Shown: piece after piece, positions 35,725 through 44,758 of the stretch
How positions within the stretch are numbered: the stretch's first letter is position 1
Layout of the letters: every line of letters starts with the position of its first letter
DNA from: Thozetella sp. PMI_491
Taxonomy: Eukaryota > Ascomycota > Sordariomycetes > Chaetosphaeriales > Chaetosphaeriaceae
DNA: 64,000 bases
Reading direction: 5' to 3'
Assembly (NCBI GenBank): GCA_021432635.1
Contig: MU270055.1
Span: forward strand, 124,001 to 188,000
Translations under genes and position numbers: made by a program
Notes under the pieces: generated by a model
What the model was told of the DNA's origin: nothing
Databases searched by the model: none
What the model saw: the letters and a program-made list of their open reading frames with translations, nothing else

Positions 35725-36680
35725 ATGGCTACTTCTGAGACACTTTATGATAAGTACCCTTGGCTTAAGAAGCCTGAGGAGCTTGGCGATGCATTCTACG
35801 AGGTACAACAGCCTGTCGGCCGTCGTGTTTCCTTCGTCACTTTCCTTTCCTGTCGTTCTCTTACTCCCTGTCGCTTCTACGGTCGCAGACCCACTGTCCT
35901 GAGCAAGTGTTCTGATCAAGAGTGAATGTAGACAAACGAGTCAAACGATGGTCGTGAGTTCGGAGTGCTTGAGTACATTTACAACCACCCTTCTCTCGCC
36001 GAACTGCGTGGCCAGCCGTCCAAGATCCTTGATGCCATCGACGAGTACTCGAGCGAGAAAGACTTCCTCATTAGCATCGGCCCGGACAAGTCTCGCGTCC
36101 TCAAGGAGCTCCTCGTCGCCACCCCGCCCAAGGTGCTCGTCGAGCTGGGAGGCTACCTCGGCTACTCGGCCATCCTCTTCGCCGACACCATCCGGGCCGC
36201 GCTGCCGCCGGGCACCCCGTTTCAGGTGCTAAGCCTCGAAGCCAGCCCGGTCTTCGCCTCGATCGCAATGAACCTCATCAGCCTGGCTGGCCTTAGCGAC
36301 CACATCAAGGTCATCACCGGCAAGGCGGAGGAGAGCCTGCGCAGGCTCAAGGCCGAGGGTGCCCTTGAGCACATCGACCTGCTGTTCTTGGACCACGTCG
36401 AGAAGCTGTACCATATAGACCTCCAGCTGGTTGAGTCCTTGGGTCTCTTGAAGCCGGGCTCCTACATCTGGGCCGACAACGTGGTCCGGCCCGGCGCCCC
36501 GGAATACCGTGCATATGTGCGGTCGCACCCGAAGCTGGAGAGCAAGGGGGTCAAGGGCTTGATCATGCCAGGCGCTTTCGGTGTATGTTTCCATCCTGGC
36601 ACTCTCACATCTCGTCTTCGGATCCGCTGACGTGACACCTTCACTAGGATGAAATCGAAGTCAGCAAGGTGCTGGAGTAA
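35725..36680 (+). CDS. Catechol-type O-methyltransferase
   Basis: Three exons (35725-35802, 35932-36582, 36648-36680) give 253 residues. The start MATSETLYDKYPWLKK is followed across intron 1 by TNESNDGREFGVLEYIYNHP, then SAM-binding VELGGYLGYSAI, LEASPVFASIAMNLI and GKAEESL. The metal site is LLFLDHVEKLY and ADNVVRPG, the Asp and Asp-Asn pairs that hold Mg in animal COMT. The last exon is only 11 codons (DEIEVSKVLE). By family it methylates a catechol hydroxyl using SAM in the cytosol. It faces the P450 tail-to-tail (about 145 bp between stops); a monooxygenase plus catechol methyltransferase is a natural pair for modifying aromatic metabolites, either for detoxification or for biosynthesis (inference). 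Confidence 0.93.
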
Positions 36681-36824
36681 CTTGACTGTCTCTAGCGCTT
36701 GCCTTTATTTTTACTTGACCATGCTTACACGAATCGCAAATGCAACGAATCTGTTTCCAAGATAACTATCATACTCACATAACACCAAAGCTTAATCAAA
36801 TAAATATACACACACATTGGTATC

Positions 36825-38644
36825 CTATAATGTCTCCGTGATGGGCTTCAGCTTGATATGCAACCCATTCGCTGGCTTGATAGTGACGACGCCGGCAGGG
36901 ACGACGTCCTCGTCCTTCATCCCGAGCTCCCACTCAAAGGCACTGACCATCGCAGCCAAAAGACACCGCAGCTCGGCCTTTGCAAAGTTCTGGCCGATAC
37001 AGCTCCTCGGCCCGTGCAAGAAGGTCAGTTGCGCGTAGTTGCTCGTGGCACCCCCCGTCTTGTTGGGCTTGCCGTCCTCAATCCACCGCTCGGGCTTGAA
37101 CTCAGTAGCGCCCTCTCCCCACAGATCGACCGACCGGTTAATGAGCCAGGGAGAAATGAGGATCTCGGTTCCCTTGGGGATGTGGTGGTTCATGATGCGG
37201 GTATCGCGGTCCGCGTTGCGGACCGTTACCGGCACAGTTGGGTAAAGACGAAGTGTCTCGTTCATGATGCCATTGAGGTACGGCAAGCCCTCCAATGTTG
37301 CGGCGATATCGGCGTCGGAGTATGCCTCAAGATTCGGGCCAAGCGCCGCTCGAACTTCCGCCCGAAGGGCAGTTTGGATGGCAGGGTACTTCGCCAGCAT
37401 GTAGCACGACCATGTAAACGCTGACGAGGTAGTTTCGTGTCTTCAAAAAGTAGTTAGTATTAAGTCCTCGGATGGGTACACAGTCAAGTGCGACCGGGAA
37501 GGAAAATGTCTTACCCAGCGGCAAGGAATGTGAGCAGCTGATCTACAAGTTCGTTGTCGGAAAAGTTATTTGACCTTAGAAGCAGCGACAGGATGTCGAA
37601 ATGGCCATCCGCCATTTTTGCCATTTCGTCTCTCTTGTCTTGCACTAGCCTTCCGCAGATCTCGCGAAGCCCGGTGGTGGCCGACTTGAACAGCCGACTC
37701 ATTTTCCACGGTAGCATGGAAAGGAAAGTCTGCGAGAACAAGAGGGAGAGAAAGAAGTAGAAGCTCTTCTCGCGGGTTGGTTCCGTCAGGGTTTCGTAGT
37801 TCTTCAGCAGTGGGTCCTCGGCGTTCTTCAGCATATTGAAATCCCGGCCGAGGCCAGCAACACCGATGATGTCTAGGGTGATTTTGCTCGCCCAGGAGTT
37901 GATCTCGATCGTGTTAGGGCTCGATTCTCCATCGGTCGCTTTTGGCTGCTCTTGAATCTCGGCCTTCAGTGCGTCCGTCAGGCTTATTGACTTCTTCCAC
38001 ATCATAGGGTAAAGATCCTTGATGTGGCGGAAGCTGAAAGCAGGAAGGGTGTTCTTGAGCAGGAACTTGTGCTGCTCCCCTTCGACGATGATCAGACCAT
38101 CTCCAAGGATGTACCGGAGAAAGTTGCGGATATTCTGGAATTTAACGAAGTCGTACGGCCTGTGGACCAGCACATCGGCCAAGGCGGCCGGCTTGGTGAG
38201 CAGGAGACGGCTTCGTACGCCCCCGGGCAACCGGAGAAGAACAATACCATCGTTTGGAGTTTCTTCGGCCACGCGCACGAACAAATCTCCAGGGGCGCCT
38301 GCCTTCCCTATTCTAGGTATGATGTATCGTGTGAGCCATCCCTATTGGGTGTGTTAGTTCTTTCACAGCGGCTTGGGTTACCCCTCACGGATCGCGCGGA
38401 GCCCGAGCAGTCCTCCATGGCGTACCTTCGGTTGCGGAAAGTGGCGGACAGGACTGAGGAAGTAGGGATGTATCACGGTGTTCCAAAACACCAGGAGACT
38501 GGTGTTGAAGGCAAAAAAGGTGAAAAATAGCGATACGATAGAGCCCTGGGAGGGAAGGCTATCCGGAATCACGCGCCGTGCGGCGAGGAGCTCGATCGCT
38601 GAGATGAGAGCGGCCCCTCGCAGACCAAACATTCGAGAAGCCAT
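36825..38644 (-). CDS. Cytochrome P450 monooxygenase
   Basis: Three exons (36825-37440, 37515-38341, 38426-38644) encode 553 residues from the ATG at 38644 (MASRMFGLRGAALI). A hydrophobic N-terminal segment (SIVSLFFTFFAFNTSLLVFW) anchors the protein in the ER. The P450 core is complete: proline-rich HPYFLSPVRHFPQPK, I-helix AAGHETTSSAF (across intron 2), ExxR as NETLRLYPTVP, the PERW motif FKPERWIEDG, and the haem loop FLHGPRSCIGQNFAKAE with the axial Cys. It resembles fungal families that hydroxylate fatty or aromatic compounds; a precise CYP family cannot be set by eye. It needs a P450 reductase encoded elsewhere. It pairs with the convergent O-methyltransferase. Confidence 0.94.
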
Positions 38645-39785
38645 AGTTGTTGAGATGCTTGATTCGTTCAGAGTGGGATGCGTGAGCGACAAGATAGGAA
38701 AAAACCCGAGAAAGAATCGCGAGGAAGCTCAGCAATATAGATATACTAACGGACTTTGATCTCAGGGCTTACCCTGCCGGCCGACGGCGTGGCTTGTAGG
38801 ATGGAAAGTGCAGACGAAATGCAGATGATCTCGAGCTCCGAGGCTCAATTGTCGCAGGTTAAGCCCCGTCACATGCAACGCTAACTGCACAACGACCGAC
38901 CTGCTGTTTCAAGGACCGCAAGGACCGCATGGGTTTCCGGATTGGAGCCAATGGAGGGCCGTGGGAAACTAGTTCGGACGAAACATTTAAACCGCTGTGC
39001 AGGTTCTTGGACCGCCTCATCATTGCCAAGCTTGGACTGCCGAGAATACATGCGCAATTAGGTTGCGCGGCGCCGCGAGCAGCAAATGCGAGCAACCTCG
39101 GATGCCGCTTTAAGCAAGGAGACAAGTTGATGCATATAGGTTTAACAAGTCGCCCTTTCGATTCGGTTGGTAGCTGACGAAGCCCGACCTGCAGGCGACT
39201 GACGTGTCCAGCCGCTGACGCACTTCGAACACTAGGGACTTCCTAGGCAAGGTACGTATACATACATACCACTTGGAGACATCTCAATGCCTAGGCGGTC
39301 GATGTCCAGACAAACATGATGGCCATTACATGTGATACATGTCCAAATGCGGCCGCATGTCTTCTCCCACTGCAACCGCAATATTTACTTTTTCTCCCAC
39401 ATCATAATATTGAGACATCATATTTTCCAGTTGTCTTCGCTCTCTATCGCCTAAGTGGGGCAACAAAAGCCCCCACCCAAACCGAATCACCAAAGCCAGA
39501 TCACCAAAGCCAGATCACCAAAGCCGGATCACCCAAGCCGCACCAATAACCTCTCCTCATCAAGGAGCAGTTTGCCGCCCTCAACAGGACTCTTAGACAC
39601 TAAATAGTATTTGAGCTAACGTTGTGAACAAGGTTAGGCGGGACTTTCTTCAGGTAGTATATACCTGTAGCGTAAGGAAACGAACCTAACCTAACTTGAA
39701 TCGCTGCGAAATCATCACAGTAGTTTTCGACTAGTCAGCTCTAGCTGTGGATGGTGGGCGAGAGCTTGGTCTCCGTAATTCTCCT
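38645..39785. other. Intergenic with a 14-nt tandem repeat
   Basis: Promoter of the P450 gene, then unrecognised sequence. A tandem repeat is at 39484-39540. No supportable gene. Confidence 0.55.
39484..39540. repeat. 14-nt tandem repeat, about four copies
   Basis: Consecutive copies of GATCACCAAAGCCA with small changes (the last copy GATCACCCAAGCCG). Confidence 0.9.
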
Positions 39786-40904
39786 TTAGCCTGACTTGAC
39801 GACTTGCAGAATTCCCGTAACCGACTGTATCAGGCCAAAGATGACGGTTAGAAAGATGCCCGTCACCACAAGCCAGAAACCCCACCACTGCCCCATATCG
39901 CGACGGTCATACCACCACTGCATGGGACTCGACGGCTTCGTCCTTTCAAATGTCTCATACATGGCGCAGAGTCTCTCTTGCCAGTAGGGGTACCCACGCT
40001 TATCGCGGTTGGCTGTCTCACGATACATGATGTTGTGATCCAGACCGGCATCCACAATCTCGCTGCGGAGCCAGCTGTTGCAAGTCGGCATGCTGTGCGG
40101 CATGAGGAGGCTAAGCGTGGCCAACGTCTCGTCGATGAGGTCCACGGGAAGAAACTCGAGACTGGAGGGAGGATAAGTCATGGCTAAGTGTATAAATAAT
40201 CACGGCTCAGATCTCCTCACTCACCTTTCAACCGAGCACCTCAGGGATTTGAGAGCTGACACTTGGTGGAATATATAGATGTGAGGGCCCCGAACGCTAA
40301 GATGTTCTGCGAGGTTACTGGTCCATAACACACGGAAATTTACGATATTCCTCATGTCTACAGTATTGAAATAAGTAGAGAAGTTGTCGGTCGTGGACAG
40401 GCTAGGATCGGATGGCTGAGATATATGGAGCCGGAGTATGTCGAGCAGGCTTTGGCTGTCTGGCCACGGGATGCTAATTTCCAAATCGTGCCTATGTGTG
40501 GGCATGAGAATGCGGACATTCACCATGAGCCAAAGCCGGACTGCTAGCTCTATGGAGGCTGAGAGCTTGCGCTCATCAGTAGCCAGCGCGGTTTTTGCAT
40601 CTCCAACAAGGCTGCGGATATCCACGAGGCTAGCTGATGGGCTGTTCCGGATAGTGTCCAAGATGAGAACCAAGTCAGAAAAAGACTGCATAGCGTGCTG
40701 CTCGCGAAACCCCTGACCACATTGCTGCTGGAAATAGGTGAAATAGGCGTCAAAGTCGCCGACGCTATGCGGATGAGGCTGGTTACCAGACTGCGGCCAC
40801 AGCCAGCCGATCAGAGCTTCCTTCAGCTCCGGTGCTAACGTAGTCTGCGAAAACACGGGGGTCTGAAGAAGTACAGATGTGTTGACTATGGCCGCCATCG
40901 CCAT
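39786..40904 (-). CDS. Fungal protein with C-terminal TM, uncharacterised family
   Basis: Two exons (39786-40161, 40225-40904) with a 63-bp intron (GTGAGT...CTCCAG) give 351 residues. The ATG at 40904 gives MAMAAIVNTSVLLQTPVFS. The protein matches a layout I recognise from many fungal genomes: an N-terminal helical region beginning LAPELKEALIGWLWPQ, a middle with IELAVRLWLMVNVRIL, then SLEFLPVDLIDETLATLSLLMP. It ends with a WWYDRRDMGQWWGFWLVV segment leading into a single TM helix (GIFLTVIFGLIQSVTGILQVV) at the extreme C-terminus, so it is tail-anchored or single-pass. The function of this family is unknown. It is divergent from the protease-like gene at 41168, with 263 bp between starts. Confidence 0.8.
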
Positions 40905-41167
40905 GGCCGTTGTCGGGAGTCGAGTATTTGGCGCGACTGCGACGGATAAATCAGGTACGGTCAAGACGGTGTCCAAAGCTCAAGCAAATGAGGATGGCTG
41001 GGGCTGCTGGCTATTTGAGAGCTGAGCTTCGGCCCTGGATGCCCAGCCCAATTTCTAATTATAGGTACCAAAAGTGGCGTTGGCAGGCGCACTGCTCAGG
41101 TCACGCAAACGCGGAGCCTTGTCCTTTACCTGATGGTTCAGCTGCCGGTGGCCGTTTGTGCTCTTTC
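40905..41167. promoter_or_regulatory. Shared divergent promoter region
   Basis: 263 bp between two divergent ATGs (40904 minus, 41168 plus), so both genes must draw their promoters from this stretch or from each other's 5' sequence. No specific operator could be recognised. Confidence 0.5.
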
Positions 41168-43087
41168 ATGAGCACAAATGAAACCATGGCTGCACATGCG
41201 CAGGCTGCACTTACGCCTGCTACGCACTTACCTTCGGCGCCTGCATTCGGCGCGTCTCCCCAACCACCGACGGGGCCGTCCCTCCAACCACCGGCGGCGG
41301 CGCCGACCGTGCAGCTGGGCGGCGGAGACGGGCTGCCGGCGACGTTTGCTTTGCGACAGTGGCTCGCCAAAACGGACCCCAAGTACCAATACTCTTTCGG
41401 CGACCACGCGTTTGAGCGATCCACTAGCTCCGGGCTCAAGCTCACGGGATGGCGGGCCATTGGACTCGCCCAGCAGGTCTGGGGGAAACTCGAGGGACCA
41501 TTGTCATCTTTGATCTCGGAGAAGCGGGTGTACTGGGAGACTCGGCGGCCCAGACGCGCGCCCGGTGGGACAGAGAGCGGATCGACCGCACCCATGTACG
41601 CTTTACGGTGCTTCCTGATCGGGCCTGACAAGTCCCATGCCACACCCCACGTCGCCGTTCTGAGCAATCTCGCCTGGTTTCGCAAGGCTGTCGGAAACAT
41701 TTTCACTAAGAGCGGCCTGTTGGTTGCCGATGGCTTCAAGTGCTGTGGGCTGCCCGACATGCCTCAGCTGTACACAGCACCCGGTGACGCGGCGGAACAC
41801 GCAGGCTCGAAGCACTTGTGGCGTCTCAGCGATTTCAAGGTTCTTCTACCTCCTAGGTATACGAACTCGAATGGCATGGGGGTTGAGATCACGCACAACG
41901 ACACCATTATCAGCCGTGCTACAATCGGGGGCGTTGTTGAAATCGGCAGATGCCATTTGGGGATGACGGTGCGCCATGCCTTCCAGGCGCCCGAGGACCC
42001 CGAACACGAACCGGAGGAGCTTTCCAAAGAACTTGAATGCGAGATCGATTTATTCGAGGAAGAAGACGACGAATTTTACGATCCGAACGAACCCGCGGAT
42101 ATGATGTCCGAAGATGATAGCGGATCACCGGCGCATAAGAAAAGCGAGCCGCATGGTGCGCCTGCGGGCCATTCCCCGGGACTGGAGCTCGTGCCTACGA
42201 ATATGGACTTTACTCTAGATCCGCAGGAAAGGAGCCCATTAGCCAGCCCGAGCGCAAAGTTGGACTGGGCACTGATCCCGCTCCGACCGGATGACCAAAA
42301 TAAGCGGTTCAGACGGCTGATACGCAATGTCCTTCCTAATACTGTTGCTCTGAAGACTTCGTCCCTGGTAACATTCGGGATCGCTGACTCGAGCGGAATT
42401 CTCGGTGTGCCGATGCTGGCCATTCCGCAACCCGTGCTTGTAGTTGTCACGGACGACATCCAACCAGGCGACTGCGGGGCATGGGCCATGAACCTTATCG
42501 ATGGCAGCTTTGTTGGCATGCTCATCGGATCCTGCCCGACTCTCGGCGAGCTCTACCTCCTTCGCATGAGAGATATCATCGACGACATCGAGCAGCAGAC
42601 AGGAGTCGTGGCCTATATAAAAGATGACCCGCCCCCGCAAGCACCTGTTCGGCCGAGAACGAGTATACCAACTGGCACTCGTGTAGCAGGAGCAGCAGGA
42701 GGAGGCGTATTTTATCCTCAAGATCAGTACTTCTGGGAGCCTTCGGTTAGACGTCCATCGCCGTCTCTCCAACAACAAGTCATGGAAAGTTCTACACGTG
42801 GACGGCCGGCCCTTCGCCCATCCGACTCAATGGAGGTATTAGGCGGGGAGGTATCCACACTGTCATCTATGAACTTATCGACAACAGAAGGCTTTATTCC
42901 GCCGGACCCGTTATCGATGGATCTCGTAATAAGAATGGGCCTGACTTCACAGGCTCCATCACGGATTGACCTTGCACCAAGAATCACTGTGTCTGACGAG
43001 GGTCAAGCAGCCGCGGCCGGACAAGCACGTATGCAGAGAATGATCGATGAGATAGATCAGCGTTTGAGAGGGAGCAACTCTTCTTAA
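41168..43087 (+). CDS. Trypsin-fold protein with Cys nucleophile (GDCG)
   Basis: Single exon of 639 residues from the ATG at 41168 (MSTNETMAAHAQ); the frame extends upstream without a better start. The N-terminus is Pro/Ala-rich. The chymotrypsin-like signature is spread over the middle: GGVVEIGRCHLGMTVRHAFQ with His about residue 270, LDWALIPL with Asp about 366, and QPGDCGAWAMNLIDG with Cys about 436. GDCG replaces the serine-protease GDSG, so the presumed nucleophile is cysteine. The tail after about residue 480 is low-complexity and disordered, apart from a terminal charged segment. An acidic insert (EEDDEFYDPNEPADMM) lies between His and Asp. Such GDxG proteins are common but uncharacterised in filamentous fungi; enzymatic activity is inferred only from residue order. 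Confidence 0.75.
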   Translation: MSTNETMAAHAQAALTPATHLPSAPAFGASPQPPTGPSLQPPAAAPTVQLGGGDGLPATFALRQWLAKTDPKYQYSFGDHAFERSTSSGLKLTGWRAIGLAQQVWGKLEGPLSSLISEKRVYWETRRPRRAPGGTESGSTAPMYALRCFLIGPDKSHATPHVAVLSNLAWFRKAVGNIFTKSGLLVADGFKCCGLPDMPQLYTAPGDAAEHAGSKHLWRLSDFKVLLPPRYTNSNGMGVEITHNDTIISRATIGGVVEIGRCHLGMTVRHAFQAPEDPEHEPEELSKELECEIDLFEEEDDEFYDPNEPADMMSEDDSGSPAHKKSEPHGAPAGHSPGLELVPTNMDFTLDPQERSPLASPSAKLDWALIPLRPDDQNKRFRRLIRNVLPNTVALKTSSLVTFGIADSSGILGVPMLAIPQPVLVVVTDDIQPGDCGAWAMNLIDGSFVGMLIGSCPTLGELYLLRMRDIIDDIEQQTGVVAYIKDDPPPQAPVRPRTSIPTGTRVAGAAGGGVFYPQDQYFWEPSVRRPSPSLQQQVMESSTRGRPALRPSDSMEVLGGEVSTLSSMNLSTTEGFIPPDPLSMDLVIRMGLTSQAPSRIDLAPRITVSDEGQAAAAGQARMQRMIDEIDQRLRGSNSS

Positions 43088-43978
43088 AGCATGGATCCCT
43101 CATAAATGCACATTATATATTTCCACTTTTCTGTGCTTCCGTCAGCGAACTATAGTTTGCGTTGATAAAGAAGTAAAGAAGTTATTTTCCTTACAGGATA
43201 GATTTAAGAGCTGGAGTTTTGTATGGCCTGTTTGTGCAATCTTATTCTTGAGTAGAGAGAGAGGTTGGCGGTGCAATGCCGGGAAGATCGAGACAAGGTA
43301 ACTAGGTACACACACGTGGAGTGTGCCTGGGCAACCAAGGTATTTACCTGTGGGGCCAAGTTACCGTGGGTAGACTGTCCCAGGGACTATACGATTGGGG
43401 TACATGCATAGAGTAGAAACGAGATCCTATTGGCCTCAACCAGCAACTTCTGTTCTCTGGTACGGGGGGCATTATGCGAAAAGTCCGAGCTTATCCGACT
43501 TGCCTGAACTCACCCGCAGCATGAGTCTTTTCATCTCATCCAAATTTTATCTGCAATGGATCGCGACCTCTTGATCAGTTCAAGTACAAGATGAGGAAAT
43601 CCTCTAATCTCACTTTCGGAACATGGGCAGGAACGCTATATACGGCACAGATGCACACATACTCATCACATACCCACCAGCCGAGGAGGCTTCTTCAGGC
43701 AAGAAAGAAACGGAGGTGTGACATGCTAATCTTTAGTCTCATTTCGATGCTGCAGAGAGGTTCCTCATTTAGCTATGGCGACTACCCTGTCGCACACAGT
43801 GCCATCAACAATCGATCCCTCCAAGACACGAAAGCACACCCACGGCTGAACTCCCAAAGGCATCTCCTCGACCGAATATCGAAGGGGAAGCCGTCAAACG
43901 GGAAACATCGTCACCGCGTGCGAGTTTCACCGCAAGAAAGAAAGCAGGCCGAGGTAGCCCGAATGGGGCACGATCACC
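43088..43978. other. Intergenic, nothing recognised
   Basis: 3' sequence of the protease-like gene and of the repeat-precursor gene, which end toward each other. Open frames here are short and lack motifs. Confidence 0.55.
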
Positions 43979-44758
43979 TTAGTTCTTCGACTCCACGGCG
44001 AGCAGGCTGGCGGGGGCGTACGGAAGGGTGGCGGTGGAAGGGTCCTTGTTGTAAGCGGACTCCCTCTTTGACTCCACGGCGACCAGGCTGGCGGGAGCGT
44101 AGGGAAGGGTAGCGGTGGAAGGGTCCTTGTTGTAAGCGGACTCCCTCTTCGACTCTACAGCGACCAGGCTGGCGGGGGCGTAAGGAAGGGTGGCGGTCGA
44201 CGGGTCCTTGTTGTAGTCGGACCGCTTCTCCTCCTCCTTTAGGACGAGAGAGTTNNNNNNNNNNNNNNNNNNNNNNNNNNNNNNNNNNNNNNNNNNNNNN
44301 NNNNNNNNNNNNNNNNNNNNNNNNNNNNNNNNNNNNNNNNNNNNNNNNNNNNNNNNNNNNNNNNNNNNNNNNNNNNNNNNNNNNNNNNNNNNNNNNNNNN
44401 NNNNNNNNNNNNNNNNNNNNNNNNNNNNNNNNNNNNNNNNNNNNNNNNNNNNNNNNNNNNNNNNNNNNNNNNNNNNNNNNNNNNNNNNNNNNNNAGGCCA
44501 TAGGGGAGAGTGGCGGTGGAGGGGTCCTTGTTGTAAGCAGACTCCCTCTTCGCCTCCACAGCGACCAGGCTGGCGGGGGCGTAAGGAAGGGTAGCGGTTG
44601 ACGGGTCCTTGTTGTACGCCGACTCGGATCGCTAGAATAGTCTCCGCGTCAGCTAGGGCACGTACCACTCGCCCAGCTCGACACTACTGTCTTACCTTAA
44701 CCGGCGCGGCCGCGGCGAGGGACGCGAGGGACGCGGCAACGATGATCTGGACACGCAT
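43979..44758 (-). CDS. Kex2-type repeat precursor peptide, candidate RiPP/KEP
   Basis: Exon 1 (44696-44758) encodes a signal peptide (MRVQIIVAASLASLAAAAP) and ends VK. Exon 2 begins at 44631 with Arg, so a Lys-Arg site is created at the splice junction. What follows is a tandem array of 27-residue units: ES-A, then YNKDPSTATLPYAPASL, then VAVES/VAVEA-KR. At least five units are visible. One begins SDYNKD, and a variant unit ends NSLVLKEEEKR. The last unit ends in KN and the stop. Every internal unit ends in Lys-Arg, the Kex2 site used in the Golgi. The array is interrupted by an N gap. This is the architecture of fungal dikaritin RiPP precursors, of alpha-pheromone-like precursors and of other Kex2-processed repeat proteins; the pheromone core WC...CW is absent. 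The mature peptide and any modification are unknown. A secreted peptide product is the safest claim. Confidence 0.85.
43982..44625 (-). repeat. 81-nt coding repeat array (Kex2 units)
   Basis: In-frame units of 81 nt (27 codons) at 44545-44625, 44495-44544 (cut by the gap), the end of a variant unit at 44222-44254, then 44144-44221 (78 nt), 44063-44143 and 43982-44062. The nucleotide repeats are nearly identical, which fits recent duplication or homogenisation and explains the assembly gap. Confidence 0.9.
44255..44494. other. Assembly gap, 240 N
   Basis: Runs of N within the 81-nt repeat array. The reading phases on the two sides require the missing length to be 1 mod 3; 240 does not satisfy this, so the stated gap size is only an estimate. 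Confidence 0.99.

Noticed and set aside
43979-44112. Alpha-mating pheromone precursor as explanation for the repeats
   Set aside because: Units lack the WC...CW pheromone core found in Sordariomycetes and are much longer (27 residues).
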